A DNA stretch of 38,922 bases, from assembly GCA_018335925.1 (NCBI GenBank), contig JAGXRF010000032.1, positions 1 to 38,922 on the forward strand. Direction: 5' to 3'. Under the pieces are notes generated by a model that worked only from the letters and a program-made list of their open reading frames with translations, searched no databases and was not told the DNA's origin. This document shows, piece after piece, positions 1 through 8,606 of the stretch (positions within the stretch are counted from its first letter, which is position 1; each line of letters starts with the position of its first letter). A program made the translations under genes and the position numbers. The DNA comes from Flavobacteriales bacterium (GTDB taxonomy: Bacteria; Bacteroidota; Bacteroidia; Flavobacteriales; Flavobacteriaceae).

Positions 1-2
1 TT

Positions 3-209
3 ATTGGTTTAGGACCTCAACATCAAGCAAAAATTTATATATTTGACCGCTACGGAAAACTGTTGAAACAAATCAGCCCAGGTAGCAACGGATGGGACGG
101 AAACTTCCTCGGAAACCCTCTGCCATCCACCGATTATTGGTTCAAAGTAGAATACCTCGAAAACAACCAAAACAAAGAATTTAAAGCACATTTTACATTA
201 AAAAGATAA
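3..209 (+). CDS. C-terminal fragment of a T9SS cargo protein (type B sorting domain)
   Basis: The window opens inside a gene; the last 68 codons are readable up to TAA at 207-209. The fragment contains IYIFDRYGKLLKQ, then SNGWDGNFLGNPLPSTDYWF, and ends FKAHFTLKR. This matches the gliding-motility-associated, type B C-terminal sorting domain of Bacteroidota, in which an FDRYGK-like strand, a GWDG turn and a YWF strand form the signal read by the type IX secretion machinery. The protein is therefore probably exported across the outer membrane and attached or released. Its main body lies upstream, so its function cannot be told. It may be another large surface protein like the gene at the other end of the window. 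A strong terminator follows directly. Confidence 0.85.
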   Translation: MGLGPQHQAKIYIFDRYGKLLKQISPGSNGWDGNFLGNPLPSTDYWFKVEYLENNQNKEFKAHFTLKR

Positions 210-216
210 AAAAAAG

Positions 217-242
217 ACTCCTGAGAAATCGGGAGTTTTTTG
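217..242 (+). terminator. Rho-independent terminator after the type B sorting-domain gene
   Basis: An 8-bp stem (217-224 with 229-236, one G-T pair) closes a GAAA tetraloop and is followed by a run of T from 236. It begins 8 bp after the stop codon. An A-run precedes the stem, so it could also act on the other strand. Confidence 0.85.
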
Positions 243-319
243 TTTTAAAAAGTAAAATTCTTGTAGATTTTATCAAGAACAATCTATATAAAAACGAGAG
301 TTATCCCACAGGAAATACT

Positions 320-327
320 TATTTTTG
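320..327 (+). promoter_or_regulatory. Candidate -7 box of the envelope operon
   Basis: TATTTTTG fits the Bacteroidota -7 consensus TAnnTTTG and lies 20 bp before the ATG at 348, giving a short leader. No clear TTTG -33 element is seen at the right distance. Such a motif can arise by chance in AT-rich DNA. Confidence 0.45.
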
Positions 328-347
328 ACGTCAAATGTTTACTTATC

Positions 348-1358
348 ATGAAAATTATTGTTCCTATGGCTGGAAGAGGCTCAAGATTAAGACCTCACAC
401 ACTTACCACGCCTAAACCATTGATTCCAATTGCAGGCAAACCAATTGTACATCGATTGGTACAAGATATTGCAAAAGTGTTGAACCAGCCTTTAGAAGAA
501 ATAGGCTTTATCATTCACCCGGATTTTGGTAAAAAAGTGGAGGAAGACTTGTTAGAAATTGCCAACCAATTAGGAGCCAAAGGTATCATATATTACCAAG
601 AAGAAGCTTTAGGAACAGGTCATGCCATTTGGTGTGCCAAAGAAAGTTTGCAAGGCCCGGTTGTAGTTGCATATGCAGATACCCTTTTTAGAGCCGATTT
701 TACTTTAAATGCAACTGCAGATGGTGTAATTTGGGTAAAACAGGTAAACGATCCAAGTGCATTTGGAGTGGTACAATTAAACGAACAAAACCAAATTGTT
801 GATTTTGTAGAAAAACCAAAAGAATTTGTTTCTGACCTAGCCATTATTGGAATTTACTATTTTAAAGAAGGAGAAATTCTAAGAAATGAAGTACAATACT
901 TAATGGATAATAACATCCAAAAAGGAGGAGAGTACCAATTAACAGATGCTTTAGAAAATATGAAGCAAAAGGGTATGGTTTTTGTACCCGGACAAGTAAA
1001 TGAATGGATGGATTGTGGAAACAAAGCCGTAACGGTGGAAACCAACAGCAGAATGTTAGGGTTTTTACACGAAGATGGGGCAAGTATGGTTTCAGATAAT
1101 GTCACTTTACAAAAAAGTACCATTATCCCTCCTTGTTTTATTGGAAATAAGGTAGTGTTAATAAATACTACTATTGGTCCAAACGTTTCTGTGGGAGATG
1201 GATGTGCGATTGAGAACAGTACTATTTCGGATAGTTTGATCCAAACCAATGCAAGAATTAAAAATGCCAATTTAAAGGAAGCCATGATTGGAAATTATGC
1301 AGAGTTTGATGGAAATTTTACAAAAATTAGCATAGGAGATTATAGTCAATTGATATAA
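348..1358 (+). CDS. Sugar-phosphate nucleotidyltransferase with left-handed beta-helix tail
   Basis: A 336-residue protein. The N-terminus MKIIVPMAGRGSRLRPHT with TPKPLIPIAGKP shortly after is the nucleotide-binding signature of the NTP_transferase family (RmlA/GalU/GlmU-like Rossmann domain, about residues 1-230). It predicts transfer of a nucleotidyl group from an NTP to a sugar 1-phosphate. From about residue 245 the sequence becomes hexapeptide-like (VSDNVTLQKSTIIPPCFIG, then IGPNVSVGDGCAIENSTISD), indicating a left-handed beta-helix that often serves oligomerisation or acyl transfer. Sugar and nucleotide specificity cannot be read. It heads an operon with a TPR protein, a DUF4292 lipoprotein and an EnvC-like protein, so a role in envelope polysaccharide precursors is inferred. 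The next gene starts directly after its stop, which suggests translational coupling. Confidence 0.85.
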   Translation: MKIIVPMAGRGSRLRPHTLTTPKPLIPIAGKPIVHRLVQDIAKVLNQPLEEIGFIIHPDFGKKVEEDLLEIANQLGAKGIIYYQEEALGTGHAIWCAKESLQGPVVVAYADTLFRADFTLNATADGVIWVKQVNDPSAFGVVQLNEQNQIVDFVEKPKEFVSDLAIIGIYYFKEGEILRNEVQYLMDNNIQKGGEYQLTDALENMKQKGMVFVPGQVNEWMDCGNKAVTVETNSRMLGFLHEDGASMVSDNVTLQKSTIIPPCFIGNKVVLINTTIGPNVSVGDGCAIENSTISDSLIQTNARIKNANLKEAMIGNYAEFDGNFTKISIGDYSQLI

Positions 1359-2660
1359 ATGGGTAAAGCCGTTGTTTTTTTGGGTGTTTTTTGCTGTTTT
1401 GGAGCCTTGTTTGCACAAGAACAAGAGCCAGAATCCGTGGCATTAGATACCAACCAATTTGAAGAAGCTTTTTATGATGCCATCAAAGAAAAATCGATGG
1501 AAAATCATGACAAAGCCATTCAAAAATTACAAGCTTGTTTACAAATTCAACCTCAAGAAGCGGTGGTTCATTTTGAGTTAGCAAAAAATTATTTTGCGAT
1601 AAAAGATTACACCCAAGCAGTGATTCATTTTGAAAAAGTTTTAGAATTAAAACCTGAAGAAAGATGGGCTTGGGATGGTTTGTACCTAATAGCAAAAACC
1701 AATCGAAATTACCAACAAGCTATCGTTTACCTTAAAAAACTTATTCCGTATTCAACAGAGTACCAAGAAGAATTGGTTTCAACTTATATGTTTGCTCAAA
1801 AATACGAAGAAGCACTAACGTTGATAGAAGAACTTAACAAAACAGTTGGCAAAAGAGAAAGCAGAACACGTTACAAAGAACAAATTTTAAAAATGCCTGC
1901 TTTTCAAAGTAAGGCAGAAATCGCTACCAGCAATAATTCAGACGAAGCCAATTATATTGCATTAATTGTAAAGTATGCCAACGAAAACAATTTGGCAAAA
2001 AGCTATGAAGTTGCTAAAGAATTGCAAACCAAAATACCTAATTCTCCTTGGGGTTCGGTTTACATTTTTAAAAAATATATAGACGAAAACCAATTTACAG
2101 AAGCATTACAAGCCATGGAAAAGGTAATGCAAACCAATTCTATTTCTGAACTTATCAAACACAGAATGTTAAACGAATGGTTGGTTTACATTAAAAATAA
2201 ACCCGAATTACATCAAAGTTTAAGCAAAACCATTGGCTATTTTGCTTCTGAAACCACCATTCCAATAGCCAAAGAAATTGGCAAGTTTTTTCAAAACCAA
2301 CAACAATGGAATACCGCTATTTATTACTATCGAATATTTGATAAAAATAATCCGTCAGAAATTGAAAACCTACTACTTTGGTGTCAAGCCCTTCGTTTTT
2401 CTAACCAAACAGAAGCTTTAGCAACTAAGGCTACCGAAGCCTTAGAAATTTATCCATCGCAACCGGAATTTTATTACTATGTAGGTTGGACACAATTACA
2501 GACAAATAATTATGCCCAAGCCAAAGAAAACCTAATGACAGGCTTGGATTTTGTGATTGATAATTTGACTTTAGAAAAATATTTTTACCAAGCACTAGTT
2601 CAAGTTTTTGATGCATTAAAAGACACCAAAAACAAAGAGTTTTATCAAAAAAAATTATGA
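1359..2660 (+). CDS. Secreted tetratricopeptide-repeat protein
   Basis: A 433-residue protein with a Sec signal peptide at residues 1-19 (hydrophobic core VVFLGVFCCFGALFA, cleavage before QEQEP). TPR-type helical repeats are clear at about residues 35-130 (AVVHFELAKNYFAIKDYTQA, FEKVLELKPEERWAWDGLYL) and again toward the C-terminus (FYYYVGWTQLQTNNYAQAKE). TPRs bind proteins; no catalytic motif is seen. The protein should be periplasmic. The ATG abuts the preceding TAA with no gap, and its last four bases overlap the DUF4292 start (ATGA), so the four genes look co-translated. The partner is unknown; the outer-membrane lipoprotein and EnvC-like protein encoded next door are the obvious candidates. 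Confidence 0.85.
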   Translation: MGKAVVFLGVFCCFGALFAQEQEPESVALDTNQFEEAFYDAIKEKSMENHDKAIQKLQACLQIQPQEAVVHFELAKNYFAIKDYTQAVIHFEKVLELKPEERWAWDGLYLIAKTNRNYQQAIVYLKKLIPYSTEYQEELVSTYMFAQKYEEALTLIEELNKTVGKRESRTRYKEQILKMPAFQSKAEIATSNNSDEANYIALIVKYANENNLAKSYEVAKELQTKIPNSPWGSVYIFKKYIDENQFTEALQAMEKVMQTNSISELIKHRMLNEWLVYIKNKPELHQSLSKTIGYFASETTIPIAKEIGKFFQNQQQWNTAIYYYRIFDKNNPSEIENLLLWCQALRFSNQTEALATKATEALEIYPSQPEFYYYVGWTQLQTNNYAQAKENLMTGLDFVIDNLTLEKYFYQALVQVFDALKDTKNKEFYQKKL

Positions 2661-3430
2661 GCCTCAAAACGTATATATTTCTTTTTACAGCTGTTGGTTT
2701 TTTATCTGGTTGTTCCAGTACCAAAGGCTTATCTTCGGTAAAGGCTACGGAGAAAAAAACTTCTAAAGAAGTTATTTTTCAACACAACCAATTGAATTTT
2801 GATTTTTCTACTGTTGCAATTAATGGCTCGGTAAAATATCAAGACAGCAAACAAAGTATCCAGTTAACTTCTGATATTCGTTGGGAAAAAGACCAAAAAA
2901 TTCTTATCACATTGCGAATGTTCGGAATTACTGGAGCTAAAGCCTTGATTACTCCTACTGAAGTGAAATACTACGAAAAAGCAAACAACACTTATTTTGA
3001 AGGAGATTTTGGCATGTTGAGTCAGTGGTTAGGAACAGAAATGGACTTTGAAAAAGTGCAAAATTTATTGCTCGGTAAAGTTTTAGAAAACATTTCACCC
3101 AACCAATACGAAAGCACTTTACAAGAAGGATGGTTTGCTTTAACCGAAAAAAATCCGAACACTTGGCAAAAGAATTTTTGGCTGGAAAGCGGGAATTTTT
3201 TACTCAAAAAACAAGCTTTTAAAAACTTACAAAGCCAAGATACTTTTGAAGTTTTTTACGAAGAGCATCAAAAATTAAACCAAGGACTTTTTCCAAAGTT
3301 TTTTAAAATATTGGCACAACAAACCCATAACAACCTCGTTATTGATGTTAGGTACAACCAACTGCTATTCAACGAAAAATTAACCTTTCCGTACCAAGTA
3401 CCTTCTGGATACCAAAAAGTAGAACTATGA
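2657..3430 (+). CDS. DUF4292 family lipoprotein
   Basis: A 257-residue protein beginning MSLKTYIFLFTAVGFLSGCS. The stretch FLSGC is a lipobox with Cys-19 as the lipidated residue. The body is beta-rich, for example FSTVAINGSVKYQD, then LTSDIRWEKDQKILITLRMF, resembling LolA/LolB-like lipoprotein-carrier folds. The family is a Bacteroidota domain of unknown function (DUF4292), assigned here by gene order and overall pattern. It starts inside the TPR stop codon (ATGA overlap) and its own stop overlaps the next gene in the same way. A LolB-like role in outer-membrane lipoprotein handling is a guess from fold-like features; no catalytic residues are visible. Confidence 0.8.
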   Translation: MSLKTYIFLFTAVGFLSGCSSTKGLSSVKATEKKTSKEVIFQHNQLNFDFSTVAINGSVKYQDSKQSIQLTSDIRWEKDQKILITLRMFGITGAKALITPTEVKYYEKANNTYFEGDFGMLSQWLGTEMDFEKVQNLLLGKVLENISPNQYESTLQEGWFALTEKNPNTWQKNFWLESGNFLLKKQAFKNLQSQDTFEVFYEEHQKLNQGLFPKFFKILAQQTHNNLVIDVRYNQLLFNEKLTFPYQVPSGYQKVEL

Positions 3431-4704
3431 CTAAATATTGGTTGTTTTTTGTCCTCACATGTATTGCTTGTATAAGCAATCCAATCATAGCACAAAATTC
3501 TGAACAACAACGTTTGGAAGAACAAAAGCAGCGATTGTTGGCAGAAATTGAGCAAAGCAAAAAAATACTTTCTGAAATCAAAAATAAAGAAAAATCAATT
3601 GTTGCAGTGATCATGCAACAAAAACAAAAAATTGATTTGCGTGAACGGTTAATTCAAACCAACGAGCGTCAAGCACAAGTGTTGGCTAATGAAATTAAAC
3701 GAAATGAAAAAGAAATAGAATCTCTTAACAAAGAATTGGAAATGTTGAAAGGAGATTATGCGAGAATGATTAAAAAATCGTATACCAGTCAGTCAGAACA
3801 AAGTAAAATGATGTATTTGTTGTCGTCAGAAAATTTGTTACAAGCCTATAAACGTAACGAATATATGAAGCAATACGCCAACCACCGAAAGCAACAAGCA
3901 GAAGAGATTCACGAAAAAAATGAATCGCTAAAACTAGAAATCGAAAAATTAAGCAGAAAAAAGCAGCAACAAGAAAATTTAATAGCAGAACAAGAAAAGG
4001 AAAAAGAGGTTCTTGAAAAAGAAAAAAAAGAGCAAGAAGCTTTAGCTAATAAGATAAAAAAAGACCAAAAAAAGGTTATAGCCGAAATCTCAAAAAAACA
4101 GGCAGAAACAAAGAAAATAGATCAACGAATCAACCAACTAATTCGACAAGCTATTGCAGAGGCTAACAGAAAATCCGCAGCCGCAAAAAAAGGGAATACA
4201 TCTTCAGGAAGTTCAACAAAAGCAGAAAATAACACTAGCACGACAGCTCCAAATAAAATTGATTTAACCCCAGAAGGACAAATTGTTTCTAATAATTTCA
4301 AAGCCAATAAAGGAAAGCTACCTTGGCCAACTGAAAAAGGATACATTTCAATGAAATTTGGAAATAACCCACATCCGTTAGAGCCCTCAATTATAGTAAA
4401 CAGCAATGGGATTGAAATTACTACTGACAACGGTAGCAAAGCTCGAGCAATTTTTCCGGGAGAAGTAATGATGGTGCAAGAGTTGTCTCCGGTAAACAGA
4501 GCAGTATTTATTCAACATGGTGATTTTATTACGGTGTACCAAAACTTAACCACTGTAAATGTGAGCAAAGGACAAAAAATTGCAGTAAAAGACATTATCG
4601 GAAGTATTCGATTTAACGAATCTACCCAAAAAACATCTATGAAATTTTCCGTTTTACAAAACGACGTTTACCTAAACCCCATTCAGTGGTTGATGCCTAG
4701 ATAA
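3427..4704 (+). CDS. EnvC-like murein hydrolase activator with degenerate LytM (M23) domain
   Basis: A 425-residue protein: signal peptide at residues 1-22 (cleavage after IIAQ), a long charged coiled coil at about residues 25-260 rich in Glu, Lys and Gln, a Ser/Thr/Asn linker, and a C-terminal LytM/peptidase M23 domain at about 300-425. In active M23 enzymes zinc is held by His, Asp and an HxH motif. Here the first site reads NSNGIEI, the HxH position reads VYQNL and the last site reads MKFSV, so most zinc ligands are absent; IQHGD keeps one His. This is the pattern of EnvC and NlpD, which activate N-acetylmuramyl-L-alanine amidases rather than cut peptidoglycan. A role in cell separation at the division site is inferred. 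It is the last gene of the operon; no clear terminator follows. Confidence 0.85.
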   Translation: MTKYWLFFVLTCIACISNPIIAQNSEQQRLEEQKQRLLAEIEQSKKILSEIKNKEKSIVAVIMQQKQKIDLRERLIQTNERQAQVLANEIKRNEKEIESLNKELEMLKGDYARMIKKSYTSQSEQSKMMYLLSSENLLQAYKRNEYMKQYANHRKQQAEEIHEKNESLKLEIEKLSRKKQQQENLIAEQEKEKEVLEKEKKEQEALANKIKKDQKKVIAEISKKQAETKKIDQRINQLIRQAIAEANRKSAAAKKGNTSSGSSTKAENNTSTTAPNKIDLTPEGQIVSNNFKANKGKLPWPTEKGYISMKFGNNPHPLEPSIIVNSNGIEITTDNGSKARAIFPGEVMMVQELSPVNRAVFIQHGDFITVYQNLTTVNVSKGQKIAVKDIIGSIRFNESTQKTSMKFSVLQNDVYLNPIQWLMPR

Positions 4705-4797
4705 TTATAAGATATGTGGATTGAAAAACTTTTTGAATAATTATTTTTATGGCAGTGCTTATATTCAAACTATTTTCACATTATTAAATCACAACTT

Positions 4798-6930
4798 TTA
4801 AAGTACCATTGTCAACTGTATTCTTTTCCTCGCTTCATCTACCTCAACGACTTTCACTTGCACATGTTGGTGTAATTTCACCACTTCATTTACATCTGAA
4901 ACAAATCCGGCTTTGAGTTGGGAAATATGAACAAGGCCACTTTCTTTGATGCCGATATCTACAAAACAACCAAAAGCAGTAATATTATTCACAATCCCGG
5001 GCAATATCATTCCGGGTTTCAAGTCTTTCATAGAGCGAACATTGGGGTCAAATTCGAAAACTTTGGCTGCTTTTCGAGGATCGAGTCCGGGTTTTTCCAG
5101 TTCTTTTAAAATGTCCTGAATCCCCAACACTCCCACGGTTTCATTGGCATATTTTTCCGGAGCAATGGCTTTGATTTTGTCTTTATTTCCTATCAAATCT
5201 GCTACAGGAATCCCTAAATCTTTGGCCATTTTTTCCACGGTTTTATACGATTCAGGGTGCACAGCCGAATTATCTAACGGATTTTTTCCGTTTGGAATTC
5301 GCACAAAAGCTGCCGCTTGCTGAAAGGCTTTTTCTCCCAATCGTGGGACTTTCTTCAGTTGGCTTCGCTCTACAAAAGGGCCATTTTCTGAACGGAATTG
5401 CACAATGTTTTCTGCCATTTTTTCTCCGATTCCCGAAACATAACTCAACAACGACTTGCTGGCTGTGTTCACATTCACTCCAACCAAATTCACACATCGC
5501 ATCACAGTGTGGTCTAATTCTTCTTTGAGTTTGGTTTGGTCCACATCGTGTTGGTATTGTCCCACTCCGATGGATTTTGGATCAATTTTTACCAATTCAG
5601 CCAACGGGTCTGACAATCGCCTCCCGATGGAGACTGCACCCCGCACTGTGACATCATAATTCGGAAATTCTTCCCGGGCAATTTTACTAGCTGAGTACAC
5701 CGAAGCTCCGGCTTCAGAAACTACAAACACCTGCAAGGGCTTATCAAAAGCAATTTTCTTGATAAAAAATTCGGTTTCCCGGCTAGCTGTTCCATTGCCA
5801 ATCGCAATGGCTTCTATGTGATACGCATTGGCCAAAGAACGAATTTTTTTCATGGCCATAGCGTTATCATTTTGTGGGGGATGTGGATAAATGGTTTCGT
5901 TATTCAACAAATCGCCTTTTTCATCCAAACACACTACTTTACAGCCGGTTTTAAAACCGGGGTCAATGCCCATGATGCGTTTTTCTCCCAAGGGTGAAGC
6001 TAGCAATAATTGTCGCAAATTTTCCGAAAACACCTCGATAGCTTTTTGATCGGCTTTGGCTTTGGCTTCCTGCAATACTTCGTTGGAAATAGCCGGCTCT
6101 AGCAAACGTTTATAGCTATCGTCTATCGCTTTTTCGATATGATAGGCACAAGCTCCTTCATTTTTAATCAAAGCTTTGTCCATCATGCGAAGTGCTTCTT
6201 CTTTATCTTCGTCTGATAAAGTAACTTTAAGTTTTACAAAACCTTCGTTTTCAGCTCGTAACATGGCCAACAACCGATGGGATGGGGCTTTGTGCAAAGG
6301 TTCATTCCAATCAAAATACTGTTGGAATTTTTGGGCTTCGGCATCTTCTTTTTTAGATTTTACTACTTTGGTTTCCACTATGGATTTTCGTTGAAATACC
6401 CTTCGAAGATTCTTTCGAATAAAAATATTTTCGTTAATCCATTCGGCTATGATGTCCCGGGCTCCTTGTAAAGCTTCGTCTTCGTTGATAATTTTATCAT
6501 TCAAATAGTTCGATGCCAAAAACTCCGGATCATCTGACCGTTGGGCCATGATGATTTTGGCCAAAGGCTCCAATCCGTTTTCACGAGCTACATCGGCTTT
6601 TGTTTTTTTGCGTTTTTTATAAGGTAAATACAAATCTTCAATCTCCTGCAAATCGAAGCTGTTTTCAATCTTTTGTTTTAATTCCTCCGAAAGTTGCCCT
6701 TGTTCTTCTATCGATTTTAAAACGGAATCTTTTCTTTTGATGATTTCATCAAATTGTTTATTCAACTTAAAAATTTGCTCAATTTGCACCTCATCCAAAT
6801 TACCAGTTTGGTCTTTTCGGTAACGGGCAATAAACGGAATGGTACAATCTTCAGCCAATAAGGCTAAGGTATTTTCAATAGATTTATTGGGTAGAGAAAG
6901 TGTTTGTTGGATGTAGGTTAATAGAGTCAT
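4798..6930 (-). CDS. tex: Tex family RNA-binding transcription accessory protein
   Basis: About 710 residues, the usual length for Tex. The N-terminal helical region contains CTIPFIARYRKDQTGNLDE, a hallmark of the family. A YqgF-like RNase H fold begins near IMGIDPGFKTGCKVVCLD. Helix-hairpin-helix motifs follow (YVSGIGEKMAENIVQFRSEN, then VPRLGEKAFQQAAAFVRIPN), and the C-terminus is an S1 RNA-binding domain (GIVNNITAFGCFVDIGIKES, GLVHISQL). Tex is a cytoplasmic nucleic-acid-binding protein thought to act with RNA polymerase. Two Met starts are possible, at 6945 and 6930; the second is preferred because homologues start close to this TYIQ region. It is transcribed alone, opposite to the flanking genes. 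Confidence 0.93.
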   Translation of the reverse strand: MTLLTYIQQTLSLPNKSIENTLALLAEDCTIPFIARYRKDQTGNLDEVQIEQIFKLNKQFDEIIKRKDSVLKSIEEQGQLSEELKQKIENSFDLQEIEDLYLPYKKRKKTKADVARENGLEPLAKIIMAQRSDDPEFLASNYLNDKIINEDEALQGARDIIAEWINENIFIRKNLRRVFQRKSIVETKVVKSKKEDAEAQKFQQYFDWNEPLHKAPSHRLLAMLRAENEGFVKLKVTLSDEDKEEALRMMDKALIKNEGACAYHIEKAIDDSYKRLLEPAISNEVLQEAKAKADQKAIEVFSENLRQLLLASPLGEKRIMGIDPGFKTGCKVVCLDEKGDLLNNETIYPHPPQNDNAMAMKKIRSLANAYHIEAIAIGNGTASRETEFFIKKIAFDKPLQVFVVSEAGASVYSASKIAREEFPNYDVTVRGAVSIGRRLSDPLAELVKIDPKSIGVGQYQHDVDQTKLKEELDHTVMRCVNLVGVNVNTASKSLLSYVSGIGEKMAENIVQFRSENGPFVERSQLKKVPRLGEKAFQQAAAFVRIPNGKNPLDNSAVHPESYKTVEKMAKDLGIPVADLIGNKDKIKAIAPEKYANETVGVLGIQDILKELEKPGLDPRKAAKVFEFDPNVRSMKDLKPGMILPGIVNNITAFGCFVDIGIKESGLVHISQLKAGFVSDVNEVVKLHQHVQVKVVEVDEARKRIQLTMVL

Positions 6931-7101
6931 GGTGAAAAAATTCATTACAAATTAAAGAAAATATACCCCTAATAAGACAAGGAATCAAATTTCTTATTTT
7001 ACTTTTTATCCTAAAAGTAAAATTACCAGCCTACTAATTGTAGTTTTTGAAGAAAATGGTAAAAAATCACTAAAAAACCATTCTGAAATCGAATAAGAAT
7101 G

Positions 7102-7109
7102 TATTTTTG
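7102..7109 (+). promoter_or_regulatory. Candidate -7 box of the carotenoid operon
   Basis: TATTTTTG matches TAnnTTTG and lies 21 bp before the TTG start at 7131. This supports that start, since an initiation codon further upstream would lie too close to or inside the promoter. No good -33 element is seen. Confidence 0.45.
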
Positions 7110-7130
7110 TTTAACTTTTAAAAACATACA

Positions 7131-8606
7131 TTGAACAAAAAAGCGATTGTTATCGGTTCCGGAATTGCGGGAATTGCAGCCTCCATTCGGTTGGCTTGCA
7201 AAGGCTATAAGGTTACTGTGTTGGAAAAAAATGCCTATCCCGGTGGTAAATTATCCGAAATACAGTTGGGAGGGTATCGTTTTGATGCCGGACCGAGTTT
7301 ATTTACCATGCCGGAATTGGTGGAAGAATTGTTTGCTTTGGCCGGAAAAAATCCGAAAGACCATTTTGAGTATCATACCAATCCAACTACCTGCCATTAT
7401 TTTTGGGAAGATGGTACATTTTTTAGAGGTCATGCCGATAAAATGCAATTGAAAGATGAAATTGAATTGGTATTCCAAACAGCTGCTACACCATTTATGA
7501 ACAAACTGGAAAAAGCAGCTAAAATTCATGAATTGACTTCTCCGGTTTTTTTAGAGCAAAGTCTGCATGATTTTAAAAACTTTCTCAACCGCAAAACTCT
7601 AAAAGCTTTATCGAAAAGTCACCAACTGGATTTGCAACGTTCGCTGCATCAAGCCAATGTACGCGATGTAAAACACCCGAAACTGGTACAATTATTTGAT
7701 CGATATGCTACGTATAACGGATCGAATCCGTACCAAACTCCCGGTATTATGGGGGTGATTCCGCATTTTGAATGGAATGTGGGTACGTTTTTCCCAAAAA
7801 AAGGAATGGTGGACATTACCAATTCTTTAGTAAAGTTGGCTCAAGAGCTGGGGGTAACATTTCAGTACCATACTTTGGTTGAGGAAATAGTATTGAACAA
7901 CAAACAAGTGTTGGGAGTTCGAACCTCTGAAGGTATTTTAGAAGCCGGTCATGTGGTAACCAACATGGATATTTATTACACCTACGAAAAATTGCTTCCG
8001 AAACAAGCCAAGCCCAATCGAATTTTAAAGCAAGAACGTTCGAGTTCGGCTTTGATTTTTTATTGGGGCATCAAAAAAACCTTTCCGAATTTAGATTTGC
8101 ACAACATCTTTTTTTCGGAAGATTACCAAAAAGAATTTCAAGAAATTTTTCAGGAGAAAACCTTAGGAAACGACCCTACGGTGTATGTACATATTTCCAA
8201 CAAACTCAATCCGGAGGATGCTCCAAAAGACTGCGAAAGCTGGTTTGTGATGGTAAATGCTCCATGCAATATAGGCCAGGATTGGGACAATTTAATTTCT
8301 AAAACCCGAAAAATTGTTTTGGAAAAACTAACCCGAATTTTAAAAACCGACATCGAAAGTTTGATTGAAGTGGAGGACATCCTCGATCCTCGAACCATTG
8401 ACTTGAAAACGGCCTCTTATCAGGGCTCGTTATATGGTACGAGCAGTAATCATCCGTTTGCGGCATTTTTACGTCATCCTAATTTTAGCAATAAAATCAA
8501 AGGATTGTATTTCGTAGGAGGGAGTACGCACCCGGGTGGAGGAATTCCGTTATGTTTATTAAGTGCAAAAATCGCAACGCATTATGTGGAAGAAGTGGCT
8601 CGATAA
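7131..8606 (+). CDS. crtD: Carotenoid desaturase, CrtI/CrtN/CrtD family
   Basis: A 491-residue FAD-dependent desaturase. The N-terminal Rossmann motif is AIVIGSGIAGIAASIRLACK, and YRFDAGPSLFTMPELVEELF follows as in phytoene desaturases. The C-terminus carries the family signature LYFVGGSTHPGGGIPLCLLS. The start is TTG at 7131; no ATG fits, and this start places the dinucleotide-binding motif at the very N-terminus as expected. The next gene is a CruF-like hydratase that overlaps its end. In flavobacteria this pairing is typical of CrtD, which introduces the 3,4 double bond into 1-hydroxylated carotenoids on the way to myxol, saproxanthin or flexixanthin. The specific CrtD assignment therefore rests on context; phytoene desaturase CrtI cannot be excluded by eye. 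Confidence 0.85.
   Translation: MNKKAIVIGSGIAGIAASIRLACKGYKVTVLEKNAYPGGKLSEIQLGGYRFDAGPSLFTMPELVEELFALAGKNPKDHFEYHTNPTTCHYFWEDGTFFRGHADKMQLKDEIELVFQTAATPFMNKLEKAAKIHELTSPVFLEQSLHDFKNFLNRKTLKALSKSHQLDLQRSLHQANVRDVKHPKLVQLFDRYATYNGSNPYQTPGIMGVIPHFEWNVGTFFPKKGMVDITNSLVKLAQELGVTFQYHTLVEEIVLNNKQVLGVRTSEGILEAGHVVTNMDIYYTYEKLLPKQAKPNRILKQERSSSALIFYWGIKKTFPNLDLHNIFFSEDYQKEFQEIFQEKTLGNDPTVYVHISNKLNPEDAPKDCESWFVMVNAPCNIGQDWDNLISKTRKIVLEKLTRILKTDIESLIEVEDILDPRTIDLKTASYQGSLYGTSSNHPFAAFLRHPNFSNKIKGLYFVGGSTHPGGGIPLCLLSAKIATHYVEEVAR

Noticed and set aside
348..1358. GlmU
   Set aside because: It has a nucleotidyltransferase plus beta-helix like GlmU, but it is much shorter than the usual bifunctional GlmU (about 450 residues) and lacks a full acetyltransferase domain.
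5292..5528. Plus-strand open frames within the tex gene, and similar frames opposite nrdA, dgt and bioB
   Set aside because: They are antisense shadows of strongly conserved genes with no recognisable motif or start context.
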